Source: Paenibacillus terrae (GTDB lineage Bacteria; Bacillota; Bacilli; Paenibacillales; Paenibacillaceae). From it: a stretch of 41,667 bases of DNA. The translations under genes and the position numbers were made by a program. The notes under the pieces are model-generated. The model saw only the letters and a list, made by a program, of their open reading frames with translations. It was not told where the DNA came from and did no database searches. Below are positions 26,041 to 34,494 of the stretch, in pieces; positions within the stretch are counted from its first letter, which is position 1; every line of letters starts with the position of its first letter. Location of the stretch: positions 776,194 through 817,860 of the forward strand of contig NZ_PNXQ01000016.1 in NCBI RefSeq assembly GCF_005217525.1, given 5' to 3'.

Positions 26041-27303
26041 CTATGCTCCAAACAGATTTCTTAAAATTGCGCTCCATCCGCTCGCCCAGGTGCGCTCTTG
26101 GTTGCCGCCGCTTGCGGAAGCTTGTGGAGTCGGCATTTCCTGTTGTGGTTGTACTGTGCTTGGATTGGGTAGCTTGCTACCTTTTTCATACACAGGTACG
26201 GAGCCAATAAGCTTGCCTTCCAGCAGGAACTCGACACGTCCCCGCAAACCAAAGGATGCGTCAGCTCTGTTAGAGTTGGCCTTTTTATACAGGACCAGTC
26301 TTTTGTGCAGCTGCGCCTTCTCCCCATCATGCAAAGGATAAGCGAAGCTTGTGCCAGTCAAGAGCGGATAACCGTCAATCGGTTGTTGCTTGTCCGTAAT
26401 CGGAACAAGTGGATAATATTGGAATCCGTAGTCGAGCATGCGGGCATGGTCGTTCCAATCGTCTCCATCATTTAAGGTAACAGCGGCAAGCTGACGACCG
26501 TCCCTTGTAGCAGAACTAACCAGACAGCGAAACGCTTTTTTCGTAAAACCCGTTTTTACACCATCAGCCCCCTCATAGAGCCTTAGCATCTTATTCTTGT
26601 TATGCCATGAATAATCCCATGATTCATTCGGATTAGGCGCTTTTTTTAACTCCGTCTTCACAATGCGGGCAAAGGTCGGATTATGCAGCGCATAAGCGGT
26701 AAGTCGGGCCAAATCATTAGCAGAGGAATAGTGACCCTCGGCATCCAGTCCATGCGGATTAGCAAAGTGGGAATGGCTTAGTCCAAGCTCAACCGCCTTC
26801 TCATTCATCAAATGAACAAATCCCTCTTCCGTCCCTCCCACATGCTCAGCAATGGCGGAAGCCGCATCGTTACCGGAACGGAGCATCAAGCCGTACAGCA
26901 TATTTTCCAGTGTCATTTGTTCACCCTTTTGTAGAAAAAGCGAGGAACCCTCTTTGGCAAAAGCCGTCGGACTCACCTTTACCGGATCCTGCAAGCGTCC
27001 ATGTTCGATGGCTACGATCGCGGTCATGATTTTGGTCAAACTGGCAATTCGCAGCTCTCGGTCACCCTCGGCGGAATATATGATTCTTCCTGAAGTGACA
27101 TCAATAAGAGAGGAAGCCTGTGCATGTGTTGTAAAAACAGGTGGAACTTCCTCCTTCTTTACTGCCCCCCGAACAGGCTGCGGATTCATTAATGTGAGCG
27201 GCAATGTCAGGACGAGCAGCAGTGCCAGCGGCAACACAAATGTACATGTCTTGGGCGAAAGCTGGCTGTGGACCGTTTGGATTGTTGGCTTTCTTTTAAA
27301 CAT
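26041..27303 (-). CDS. dacB: D-alanyl-D-alanine carboxypeptidase, sporulation type
   Basis: 420 residues with a signal/anchor segment (about 18-38) and the penicillin-binding motifs SLTK (SxxK), SGN (SxN) and KTG in DGVKTGFTKKAF. This is a low-molecular-weight PBP5-type carboxypeptidase that trims pentapeptides; DacB lowers cross-linking in the spore cortex. A C-terminal beta domain (about 320-380) and a Pro/Gln/Ser-rich region precede a short amphipathic end. GGAGGAATCCAA precedes the ATG at 27303. The dacB-spmA-spmB order is the sporulation operon. Confidence 0.95.
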   Translation of the reverse strand: MFKRKPTIQTVHSQLSPKTCTFVLPLALLLVLTLPLTLMNPQPVRGAVKKEEVPPVFTTHAQASSLIDVTSGRIIYSAEGDRELRIASLTKIMTAIVAIEHGRLQDPVKVSPTAFAKEGSSLFLQKGEQMTLENMLYGLMLRSGNDAASAIAEHVGGTEEGFVHLMNEKAVELGLSHSHFANPHGLDAEGHYSSANDLARLTAYALHNPTFARIVKTELKKAPNPNESWDYSWHNKNKMLRLYEGADGVKTGFTKKAFRCLVSSATRDGRQLAAVTLNDGDDWNDHARMLDYGFQYYPLVPITDKQQPIDGYPLLTGTSFAYPLHDGEKAQLHKRLVLYKKANSNRADASFGLRGRVEFLLEGKLIGSVPVYEKGSKLPNPSTVQPQQEMPTPQASASGGNQERTWASGWSAILRNLFGA

Positions 27304-27465
27304 TTGGATTCCTCCGGTTTTGAACAAGTCTTGTACCATTCTATGTCCAAGCTGTTCAAAGTATGTCCACCTTTATAGCAGAAAATCCCTCCAGAATTAA
27401 TGGTGTACCGCTCATTTCTTCCGCTTACTTTTTGAAAGAAATCAGGCAATTTGCACTCCAGATGA

Positions 27466-27475
27466 CATATATATA
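27466..27475 (+). promoter_or_regulatory. Candidate sigma-K -10 for tgl
   Basis: CATATATATA matches the sigma-K -10 pattern CATANNNTA and is 38 bases upstream of the tgl ATG. The -35 AC element is not well placed. B. subtilis tgl is sigma-K controlled, which supports the call. Confidence 0.4.
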
Positions 27476-27513
27476 ATAGTTACTAAACTTGATGAATGAA
27501 TGGAGGTACCCAC

Positions 27514-28230
27514 ATGCAGCGGCAACAGTTTGAAACGACCTTAAGAAGCCGAATTGTCGAGGCAGCGGAAGCTTTGAATCAAAGCGGTGTATCCTTTGCC
27601 ACCTTTGATACCGCACGCTGTAACGAGCAATTTTGGAATTTGACGGAAAAAGGCGGATTTCAGCTCAAAGCAGGTATCACTCCGGCGCAGGGGATCAGGG
27701 ATATTTTTGAGAATGGACATAAATATGCCTTTGAGTGTGCGACAGCTATGGTCATTGTGCTCTACAAAGGAGTGCTGGATTCCATTCTGGAAAGTGAATT
27801 TAATCGGATTTTTGCCGATATGCTGCTGTATGATTGGCACTATGACAGTGATCTCAAACTCATACAGGAGCAAGGGAGTCACAAGGCTGTTCCTGGCGAT
27901 ATTCTGTATTTCAATAATCCTGATGTATCACCCGAAACGCCGGAGTGGAAAGGAGAAAATGTTGTCAAGCTAAGGGAAGACTCGTTTTATGGTCACGGCA
28001 TCGGCATTCGCACAGCGGAAGGCATCATTGACTCCCTCAATCGTCATCGACGACCGGGGGCCACCACTTCTGCTTATTTGACAAATGAAGTGATCTACCC
28101 CGATTTTGCCTATCTGTCGCAGTTTGCCCCTGAAGGAAACCGGGAAGAAGAACTTGCGCTGAGCCCTTCACAAGAGCACCCTCCCCGTATACATGCGAGC
28201 ATTGGTGGAAGACAGTATATCCGTGCATAA
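27514..28230 (+). CDS. tgl: Spore coat transglutaminase
   Basis: 238 residues of the bacterial spore-coat transglutaminase family. The catalytic Cys is in YAFECATAMVI (about residue 75), and the Glu and His region reads GENVV ... GHGIGI, as in B. subtilis Tgl (Cys116, Glu187, His200). It cross-links coat proteins by glutamyl-lysyl bonds. Start at ATG 27514 after TGGAGGTACCCAC. Compared with B. subtilis Tgl, this form lacks about 40 N-terminal residues and adds a C-terminal tail of about 25. It is divergent from dacB. Confidence 0.93.
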   Translation: MQRQQFETTLRSRIVEAAEALNQSGVSFATFDTARCNEQFWNLTEKGGFQLKAGITPAQGIRDIFENGHKYAFECATAMVIVLYKGVLDSILESEFNRIFADMLLYDWHYDSDLKLIQEQGSHKAVPGDILYFNNPDVSPETPEWKGENVVKLREDSFYGHGIGIRTAEGIIDSLNRHRRPGATTSAYLTNEVIYPDFAYLSQFAPEGNREEELALSPSQEHPPRIHASIGGRQYIRA

Positions 28231-28253
28231 AAGTACTATGGTTAGGTATATGT

Positions 28254-28303
28254 AAAAAAAGAGGGTGTTCCTTAGCCAATAGCTGACTTTGGAACACCCT
28301 CCT
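28254..28303 (-). terminator. Terminator after gerW
   Basis: GAGGGTGTTCC (28261-28271) pairs with GGAACACCCTC (28291-28301); on the minus strand a T7 tract follows. On the plus strand it may also slow the tgl transcript, but there is no T tract. Confidence 0.9.
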
Positions 28304-28328
28304 GTGCTAAAAATCCTACTCCATACCG

Positions 28329-28820
28329 TTACAAAGAAGCTGGGCCAGTGTGATTGTGATCTGTGTTAACATCTACCGGGACCTGTGGAGGCGGAGTATG
28401 CATATCCACGTCGGCATTCCGGAAGATAGATTGGACTTTATCAATCAGGTATGGTGTAGAGTCGATCAATTTTTCAATCAGATGAGTCTGATTATCCAGC
28501 GGAACGATTTGTGCACCTTGTTTGCCAACAACCAAAAAAGCGATTGGATGAATGGATACCCCGCCACCGCTACCGCCACCAAAAGGATGTCCTTCCTTGC
28601 CGCTGTGAGCACCTGACGACGAGGATGTATGAAGCGCCTCTTCATCTACATTAAAATCGCTGCCCCCGGCTGCGAAGCCAAATCCCACCTTACTAATCGG
28701 CAAAATAACGGAACCATCGGGTGTTTCCACCGCGTCCCCCACAATCGTATTCACGTCCACCATGGCTTTGATGTTCTCCATGGCGGTTTGCATGAGCCCT
28801 TGAATCGGGTGATCTGACAT
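28329..28820 (-). CDS. gerW: GerW-family sporulation/germination protein (YtfJ)
   Basis: 163 residues. The core (ENIKAMVDVNTIVGDAV, VILPISKVGFGFAAGG, GGGSGGGVSIHPIAFLVV) matches GerW/YtfJ, a forespore protein needed for germination by some nutrient receptors in B. subtilis. The C terminus is extended and Pro/His-rich. AGAGGAGGAATAA precedes the ATG. It follows a DUF2953 gene, its usual partner (ytfI-ytfJ). Confidence 0.93.
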   Translation of the reverse strand: MSDHPIQGLMQTAMENIKAMVDVNTIVGDAVETPDGSVILPISKVGFGFAAGGSDFNVDEEALHTSSSSGAHSGKEGHPFGGGSGGGVSIHPIAFLVVGKQGAQIVPLDNQTHLIEKLIDSTPYLIDKVQSIFRNADVDMHTPPPQVPVDVNTDHNHTGPASL

Positions 28821-28906
28821 GATTATTCCTCCTCTGCTTTGTTCAAGCGTAGACTGCCTTTTCTTACGCTATTGTGCGCAGGGTTCAAGGAAATATGTAT
28901 GGCTCA

Positions 28907-29608
28907 TTATTCCTCATGCTTTATTGGTTGCTTGGAGAATACCCGTTTCCACGCCTCTGCACCGCCTGGTACGCGCCATATGCGGTAAGCCAGCATGAGC
29001 ATCGAATAAACGACATAACCCAGTGAAATACTTGCCTCACAGGTCAAAGTGGTAGTAAAACGCAGGCGATCCACCCAATAAGGCACGACAAACAGCTTAG
29101 GTGTGCAGTTCATTCGCACAAAGCTGGAGGCAAAACCGATCAGTGACGTTTTCAGCCCCCACAGTATCCCGGTAGAGGTAGCTGTATAAGCAGCGTCAGC
29201 AAGACTGATATTGGTGGACCATTCCATTTTCGACATTGTCACATGGGCTAGTGTATGACGTATCCATCGTTGGAAGGACCTCGTTCCTTTCAGCAGTATC
29301 CGAACGTCGTGTATAAATCGCTTAATTTTCTCTTTATCGATGGTGCCGCTGTCAATGGTGGCGTCGGTTTTATGTATGTTTTTGTTGCGATCGAGTCGAT
29401 AGAGAAGCCCTTTTTGCAAACCAGCCAGCAGAATAGCCGGAATGTCATAATTTATTTTAATCCACCCGTACAGAAATCTGATCTCCAGATGCGCCCGGTC
29501 ATCAGTATCATGCTTGGCAATATCCAGCTTCAATCGGATACGGGAGAGCAGAACAGCCAGCACAAGTAACAAAACGACGATGATGGCGATACCGATCCAT
29601 TTCCACAC
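28907..29608 (-). CDS. DUF2953 membrane-associated protein (YtfI-like)
   Basis: About 233 residues: an N-terminal membrane segment (WIGIAIIVVLLLVLAVLLS), then FLYGWIKINYDIPAI and a C-terminal hydrophobic stretch (SLGYVVYSMLMLAYRIW), as in DUF2953. Function unknown; it is paired with gerW, suggesting a sporulation role. The GTG at 29608 is preferred because AGGGAGG lies nine bases upstream; the ATG at 29638 adds ten residues but has no ribosome binding site. Confidence 0.82.
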   Translation of the reverse strand: MWKWIGIAIIVVLLLVLAVLLSRIRLKLDIAKHDTDDRAHLEIRFLYGWIKINYDIPAILLAGLQKGLLYRLDRNKNIHKTDATIDSGTIDKEKIKRFIHDVRILLKGTRSFQRWIRHTLAHVTMSKMEWSTNISLADAAYTATSTGILWGLKTSLIGFASSFVRMNCTPKLFVVPYWVDRLRFTTTLTCEASISLGYVVYSMLMLAYRIWRVPGGAEAWKRVFSKQPIKHEE

Positions 29609-29696
29609 TGGCGAGTCCTCCCTGCCTTTTTTCTCCATGGATATACCATGGCAAAAATAGTATGGCCCTTCGCCCGGAAAACATGCATCCTGAAAT

Positions 29697-29739
29697 GCTA
29701 AACAGCCAGCTCCCATTACGCGAGGACTGGCTGTTTACT
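29697..29739 (-). terminator. Terminator after scpB
   Basis: AACAGCCAG (29701-29709) and CTGGCTGTT (29727-29735) pair; on the minus strand the T tract is broken (TTTAGCATTT). Confidence 0.55.
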
Positions 29740-29795
29740 AAATTTCGAACCTGTAACAATGAGGAGGAACCCGTATAAAAGGCTTCTGTCAGGCA

Positions 29796-30398
29796 TCAAG
29801 ATTCCGTATTATTCATATCCGGCTGACTGCTCTCCAAACGTTCGAACAACAATTGTGTCTCTTCCTCCAAATGTTCCGAGTCCTCAAACAGCTCAGGCTG
29901 CGGCAAATCCACTAAAGAACCCAGACCAAAATAATCCAGAAATGACTTCGTCGTACCATACAAAATCGGCCGTCCTATAGCCTCAGCCCGACCTTTTTCC
30001 TCAATAAGCTCCTTGTTGACCAGAGTATGTATGGCCCGCTCAGATTTGACACCGCGAATATCTTCGATTTCAATTCTTGTAATGGGCTGGCGATAGGCCA
30101 CAATGGCAAGTGTCTCCAAAGCTGCTTGCGACAGCGAGGCACGTGCCGGAGAGTAGGCGAGCTTTTCAAAATAAGGTGCATGTTCGGATAAGGTTGCCAA
30201 CTGATAGTGACCGGCGATACGGACAATTTGCAGACCTCTTCCTCCCTGCTCCATGTCCTGCTTCATATCCTCCAGACCCTTTTCAACCAGCTCTTGCTGC
30301 TGCTCTACAATGTCGGCGATCTGCTTGGCGGACAACCCTTCCTCTCCCGCGAGAAACAGCAGTCCCTCAATAATTGATTTCAGCTTCAGATAATCCAT
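29796..30398 (-). CDS. scpB: Segregation and condensation protein B
   Basis: 200 residues: two winged-helix domains (about 5-85, 95-165) with GLLFLAGEEGLSAKQIA and ALETLAIVAYRQPITRIEIEDIRG, typical of ScpB, and an acidic tail. It forms the SMC-ScpA-ScpB condensin for chromosome segregation. Its ATG lies 32 bases inside the end of scpA, so the two are coupled. Confidence 0.96.
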   Translation of the reverse strand: MDYLKLKSIIEGLLFLAGEEGLSAKQIADIVEQQQELVEKGLEDMKQDMEQGGRGLQIVRIAGHYQLATLSEHAPYFEKLAYSPARASLSQAALETLAIVAYRQPITRIEIEDIRGVKSERAIHTLVNKELIEEKGRAEAIGRPILYGTTKSFLDYFGLGSLVDLPQPELFEDSEHLEEETQLLFERLESSQPDMNNTES

Positions 30399-31161
30399 TA
30401 ACCCGTAAATCCCCTCTCCACTCCATTACAATATCATCGAAAAGTTTCTCCTGATAGCAGAAAATCTGTTTCATTTTCATCAGTTCGAGGATAGCCAAAA
30501 AGGTGACTACCACTTCATGCCTATACATATCCTCATGCATCAGCTTGGAGAATAAAAGCCGTCCCCCCGTTCCCACCAGCTCCAACGCCCCGATAACCTG
30601 CCGAATACGGTCCTTGACCGAAATCTCATCTCGGTGAATACGGGTTACCGTCGTACGTCGTTCTGCTTTTCTCAGTGCACGCTGAAAAGCCGCGACCAAA
30701 TCGCTTGCATGCAGCCCGTGCACGGGATTGGCAGGTTCGGTGGGCAGGAATGCGCTCAGATCCTCCGGTTCCTTGCCATAGATCAGACTTCGTTCCCATT
30801 CACGTTCGCTCAGATGGCGGGCAATCCCTTTATATTTACGATACTCCACCAGCTTGCGAACCAGTTCATCCCGTGGATCATAATCCTCTTCTTCATAAAA
30901 ATCCAAATCGTCATATTCCATTACAGGTGGCTTGGGAAGCAGCAATTTACTCTTAATGGATAAGAGCGTCGCCGCCATTACCAGAAACTCGCTCGTAATG
31001 TCCAGTTCCAGCTCCTGCATACTGTGCAAAAAAGCCATATACTGATCGGTAATATCACTAATAGGGATATCCTGAATATCGATCTCGGCCTTATCAATCA
31101 GATGCAACAGCAGATCCAGCGGACCCTCGAATGTTTCCAGCTTGTAATTTACGACTGTCAA
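30367..31161 (-). CDS. scpA: Segregation and condensation protein A
   Basis: 264 residues with the kleisin N terminus YKLETFEGPLDLLLHLIDK, the linker with DDLDFYEEEDYDPRDELV, and the C-terminal winged helix (TFLAILELMKMKQI). It bridges SMC heads and binds ScpB. The start is TTG at 31161 with AGGGGGAAG upstream; an earlier in-frame ATG at 31200 lacks a ribosome binding site. Confidence 0.95.
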   Translation of the reverse strand: MTVVNYKLETFEGPLDLLLHLIDKAEIDIQDIPISDITDQYMAFLHSMQELELDITSEFLVMAATLLSIKSKLLLPKPPVMEYDDLDFYEEEDYDPRDELVRKLVEYRKYKGIARHLSEREWERSLIYGKEPEDLSAFLPTEPANPVHGLHASDLVAAFQRALRKAERRTTVTRIHRDEISVKDRIRQVIGALELVGTGGRLLFSKLMHEDMYRHEVVVTFLAILELMKMKQIFCYQEKLFDDIVMEWRGDLRVNGLSEAEINY

Positions 31162-31212
31162 TATGCTTCCCCCTGCCTTGCTCCAATCATCATTCAACAA
31201 TACCTTTCCCCG

Positions 31213-31326
31213 TTAGCACGTATGCTCGACTTTATCAATCCCTCTTTCTGTAGTATATACGTCATCGCCTTGCTTAACAATCCAATCCCATTTTCCGGCT
31301 ATAGTTATGCCGTTCCAATCAGATGT
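31213..31326 (-). pseudogene. Start-less coding remnant between ribH and scpA
   Basis: A 37-codon open frame ends at TAA 31213-31215 and has no ATG, GTG or TTG. Its composition looks protein-like (AGKWDWIVKQGDDVYTTERG, then IDKVEHTC). B. subtilis has ribT at this position; the remnant does not look like RibT. It may be the end of a deleted gene, or chance. Confidence 0.3.
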
Positions 31327-31334
31327 TCACAAAA

Positions 31335-31799
31335 TTAAAACTGCTTGCCCAGATTCGCCATCTCAATCGCAGCCAGGGCTGAATCCCAGCCTTTATTACC
31401 AGCCTTCGTACCTGCACGCTCAATAGCCTGTTCTATGTTTTCCGTCGTCACTACACCGAAAATAACAGGCACACCTGTTTTCAGACTGCTTGCCGCCACA
31501 CCCTTGGCCACTTCATTGCAGACGATATCATAATGCGAGGTAGAACCACGGATCACCGTACCCAGCGTAATAACAGCATCGTATTTACCGCTTGCAGCCA
31601 TTTTTTGAGCAATTAGTGAAATTTCAAAAGCGCCTGGCACCCAGGCCACATCAATCTCATCTTCCTCCGCTCCATGCCGCTGAAGTGCGTCGATTGCACC
31701 GCTTAACAGCTTACTCGTAATAAACTCATTAAACCGGCCCACTACAATACCATACTTCAAACCATCCGATACGAGATTACCTTCCAGAAAACGTGCCAT
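31335..31799 (-). CDS. ribH: 6,7-dimethyl-8-ribityllumazine synthase
   Basis: 154 residues. Motifs: [20 protein letters not shown], and [15 protein letters not shown], whose His is the catalytic residue. It condenses the butanone phosphate made by RibB with the ribitylamino-uracil intermediate to give lumazine, the substrate of RibE. The ATG at 31799 follows AGAGAGG. Last gene of the operon. Confidence 0.97.
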   Translation of the reverse strand: MARFLEGNLVSDGLKYGIVVGRFNEFITSKLLSGAIDALQRHGAEEDEIDVAWVPGAFEISLIAQKMAASGKYDAVITLGTVIRGSTSHYDIVCNEVAKGVAASSLKTGVPVIFGVVTTENIEQAIERAGTKAGNKGWDSALAAIEMANLGKQF

Positions 31800-31845
31800 A
31801 TGAATCAACCTCTCTTTTTTAAAATAATGAGTTGCAAAACTGTAC

Positions 31846-32538
31846 TTACAATGACATACGACGACGATAATCAATCAAATCCTGAATACTGATCAGCTTC
31901 AAATGATGACGCTTGGCGATCACTGCCAAATCAGGTACCCGAGCCATGGACCCATCTTCCTTTATAATTTCGCAAATGACCCCGGCGGGTTTGGAGCCGC
32001 AGAGCCGGGCCAGATCAACAGCCGCCTCGGTATGACCCGCACGCTGCAAAACACCCCCATCGTGGGCGATCAGCGGAAACATGTGACCTGGCTTGCGGAA
32101 ATCACTTCCTGTGGCTGTTTCGTCGGTCAGCGCACGCACGGTCAATGAACGCTCGGCTGCTGAAATCCCCGTTGTCGTCTCTATGTGATCCACCGACACG
32201 GTAAAGGCTGTGCCGTGGAAATCTGTATTTTGCTCCACCATCGGCTGCAATTCCAGTGCCTCGGCTCTTTGCCCTGTAATCGGCACACAGACCAACCCGC
32301 GGCCTTCGGTAATCATGAAATTAATGACCTCGGGGGACGCCTTTTCAGCCAGAGCGATAAAATCGCCTTCGTTTTCCCGTTGCTCATCATCCACCACGAT
32401 CACGACTTTACCGTTCTTTAGTTCCTCCAGCGCTTCTTCAATGGAATCCAGACGAATTTCCATTTCCTGCTCCAACACACCATACTCCACGACGTCAGCC
32501 ACTATGTTTGAATGGCTCTCTCTACTCCCGCTTTCCAT
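31846..32538 (-). CDS. ribB: 3,4-dihydroxy-2-butanone-4-phosphate synthase, stand-alone
   Basis: 230 residues. After about 30 acidic extra residues the RibB domain begins ([14 protein letters not shown]) with the metal/substrate sites [27 protein letters not shown] and [14 protein letters not shown]. It makes 3,4-dihydroxy-2-butanone 4-phosphate from ribulose 5-phosphate. The protein stops right after [11 protein letters not shown], where RibBA proteins continue into GTP cyclohydrolase II; that domain is absent and ribH begins 46 bases on. The ATG at 32538 follows AAGGAGG. Confidence 0.93.
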   Translation of the reverse strand: MESGSRESHSNIVADVVEYGVLEQEMEIRLDSIEEALEELKNGKVVIVVDDEQRENEGDFIALAEKASPEVINFMITEGRGLVCVPITGQRAEALELQPMVEQNTDFHGTAFTVSVDHIETTTGISAAERSLTVRALTDETATGSDFRKPGHMFPLIAHDGGVLQRAGHTEAAVDLARLCGSKPAGVICEIIKEDGSMARVPDLAVIAKRHHLKLISIQDLIDYRRRMSL

Positions 32539-32566
32539 TACGCTTTCCTCCTTATTTCTTGTGGCA

Positions 32567-33232
32567 TCAGGCAAAGCCGTGCTTCGTCAAATAATCCAGA
32601 CTCATAGGAGCTTTCTCTGTTCCCTCCGTCACTGCTAATTTTCCGTAGTTCAAAAGCTGCTCCACATATTTGCCTAAGATGTCGCATTCAATATTGACGG
32701 AGTCTCCCTCACGTTTGGCCTGCAAGGCCGTCTCGGATAAAGTATGGGGGATGATAGATACGGCAAAGGTATCTCCCGTGCGCTGGGCAACCGTAAGGCT
32801 GATACCGTCGAGAGTAATCGAGCCTTTGAGAAGAATATATTTGAATATTGCCTGATCAGTAGGAGCAACTTCATACACAACCGCATTCTGGTCTGAGGTC
32901 ACCCGACGAATCGTGCCCGTTCCATCCACATGTCCTTGTACGATATGCCCTCCGAACCTGCCGTTCGCCACCATAGCCCGTTCCAAATTGACCTGGCTAC
33001 CGGATTTCAGCTCCTTCAAATTGCTGCTGCGAAAGGTTTGCGGCATCACGTCTACCTTAAAATCCTTAGTACCCACCTGTGTTGCGGTCAGACAAACACC
33101 ATTCACGGAAACACTGTCTCCTATTTTCAAATCGCCCAATACCACAGCACCTGTAATGCCCAGCACCATCGCTTCTCCGCTTCTGGAAATCTGCTGAATC
33201 CGTCCCACCTCCTCGACCAATCCGGTAAACAT
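32567..33232 (-). CDS. ribE: Riboflavin synthase, alpha subunit
   Basis: 221 residues with the two lumazine-binding repeats: [12 protein letters not shown] ... SVNGVCLTA and [16 protein letters not shown] ... [11 protein letters not shown]. It dismutates two lumazines to riboflavin. First gene after the FMN riboswitch. The ATG at 33232 has AAAGGAGTG upstream. The C-terminal 20 residues ([13 protein letters not shown]) fit the trimerisation helix. Confidence 0.96.
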   Translation of the reverse strand: MFTGLVEEVGRIQQISRSGEAMVLGITGAVVLGDLKIGDSVSVNGVCLTATQVGTKDFKVDVMPQTFRSSNLKELKSGSQVNLERAMVANGRFGGHIVQGHVDGTGTIRRVTSDQNAVVYEVAPTDQAIFKYILLKGSITLDGISLTVAQRTGDTFAVSIIPHTLSETALQAKREGDSVNIECDILGKYVEQLLNYGKLAVTEGTEKAPMSLDYLTKHGFA

Positions 33233-33289
33233 GCCTTCACTCCTTTCCATCTAAAGTTCAGTTTATTCCTGATTCATCAGGGTAAGCGC

Positions 33290-33327
33290 AAAAAACCCCC
33301 AGTCCGGATCATATCCGTCATGGGGGT
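33290..33327 (-). terminator. Riboswitch-controlled terminator upstream of ribE
   Basis: Minus strand CCCCCATGACGG-ATATGAT-CCGGACTGGGGG then TTTTTTG. It lies about 60 bases before the ribE ATG and is the likely off-state structure of the FMN riboswitch. Confidence 0.85.
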
Positions 33328-33564
33328 GATGAGAGTCGAATTTGCAGTATGCAAGCGCAGTCCATATACATCCTGAGACCACATGAATAACAAGCTTGCC
33401 AATAGAAAGCATGAATGTGCATACGACCAAATACGCTCAGAAGCGTCTCCGAAAAAAGCTTGAAGAACAAGCAATCTTCCGTATGCTATCTGCAACGAAA
33501 TAAGCCGTACGTACCATTACGTATGCTAAAAATCGGCACATGTCACGTCATGCACATGCGCTTC
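33328..33564 (-). other. Long leader between FMN aptamer and terminator
   Basis: About 237 bases of transcribed leader. The only minus-strand open frame (33277-33495) has no domain and crosses the terminator, so I do not call a gene. I find no trace of ribD in it. An antiterminator arm should lie here but I could not define it. Confidence 0.5.
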
Positions 33565-33735
33565 GTATCCTTCTCCCATCCAGACTATACTGTCGGTCCC
33601 GGAATTGCACCAGGTCCACCGTCTGCTGATCGTTCAGCATCCGGGTCACGGACTAAGCCGCGCTGTTCATCGCAGAAGCTATGTACAGACACGTCATCAC
33701 CGCCGGTGGGGAATTGCGCCCCGCCCCGAAGGATC
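33565..33735 (-). promoter_or_regulatory. FMN riboswitch (RFN element)
   Basis: The minus strand reads AAGGATACG-closing RFN motifs in order: GGATC at the 5' arm, GGGGC ... CCCCACCGGCGGTGATGA, CGCGGCTTAGTCCGTGACCC, GGACCTGGTGCAATTCCGGG, and CCGACAGTATAGTCTGGATG followed by GGAGAAGGATAC. P1 pairs GGATCC-like with GGATAC ends. Binding of FMN should promote termination at 33290-33327, so riboflavin genes are made only when flavin is low. Confidence 0.96.
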
Positions 33736-33775
33736 TTGCTCTTATTTAATTGAATTAGCATTAAACTTGTTACGT

Positions 33776-33804
33776 ATATTAGCACCGACTTCTAAAAAAA
33801 GCAA
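33776..33804 (-). promoter_or_regulatory. Sigma-A promoter of the riboflavin operon
   Basis: Minus strand TTGCTT (33804-33799), 17-base spacer, TAATAT (33781-33776), 40 bases upstream of the riboswitch and directly after the neighbouring gene's stop. Confidence 0.65.
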
Positions 33805-33805
33805 G

Positions 33806-34273
33806 TTATCGGATAGAAGCTCCTGCTTTTGTTTTAACATATTGGCTGGAAAGCTCCTCAAACCAGGTTTTATCATTCATATGAAGCGCCAGATCAATCA
33901 GATCAGCCAGTTCTTCCAGGCCGAGCTGTGTAGCATGGTCAAAGGTAATAACCGCTGAAGCCGTGGGTCCGTGACCTCCTTCAGAGCATGCGTCATAATC
34001 CAACCGTACCTCAACATGCCCGTCAATAAACTCACATTTTAGAAAATAAATAATTTCACACATTAATATCGGACGCACCTGCGTTTCCAGCACACAATCC
34101 ATCACCTTGGCGGAATAATGCTGGTTCGTCAGCGTGAATTTGTGATCCGTCGCTGCCAGCGATGTCCGTCCAAAGTCATACGTAAATTTCAGTTCCACTG
34201 GCGTGATATTCATGACCTTGGGAATTTGCTTCTTTATAATTTCGATTATTTCAACTGTATTCAGCTTAATCAT
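33806..34273 (-). CDS. Hypothetical protein, YxcD/DUF2653-like pattern
   Basis: 155 residues, soluble, no catalytic motif I recognise. Two stretches look alike: residues about 24-33 (TPVELKFTYDFG) and about 85-93 (HVEVRLDYD), each in a helix-strand context, reminiscent of the short YxcD/DUF2653 family (VEVELMYDD), so it may be a tandem duplication of that fold. The resemblance is weak. GAGGTGCAGGT precedes the ATG. It lies between por genes and the riboflavin promoter. Confidence 0.65.
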   Translation of the reverse strand: MIKLNTVEIIEIIKKQIPKVMNITPVELKFTYDFGRTSLAATDHKFTLTNQHYSAKVMDCVLETQVRPILMCEIIYFLKCEFIDGHVEVRLDYDACSEGGHGPTASAVITFDHATQLGLEELADLIDLALHMNDKTWFEELSSQYVKTKAGASIR

Positions 34274-34393
34274 ACCTGCACCTCATTGCATCTTAAAATT
34301 CAGAGAAAGCTCTAATTCAATATTTTTCACGTAGGCCTTCACTCCTATATCGGAAATCATTACCTGATTTTTTATGCTTCATCCCATAAACGA

Positions 34394-34430
34394 CAAAAAA
34401 GATTCTTCGCGCAACAAGCGCAAAGAATCT
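34394..34430 (-). terminator. Terminator after the por genes
   Basis: Minus strand AGATTCTTTGCGC-TTGTT-GCGCGAAGAATCT followed by TTTTTTG, past the stop at 34495. Confidence 0.9.
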
Positions 34431-34494
34431 TGATCGTACCGGTGCCGCAATATCTTATAACAATGTTCAAATTTTATTATGCAAAAAAATTGGA

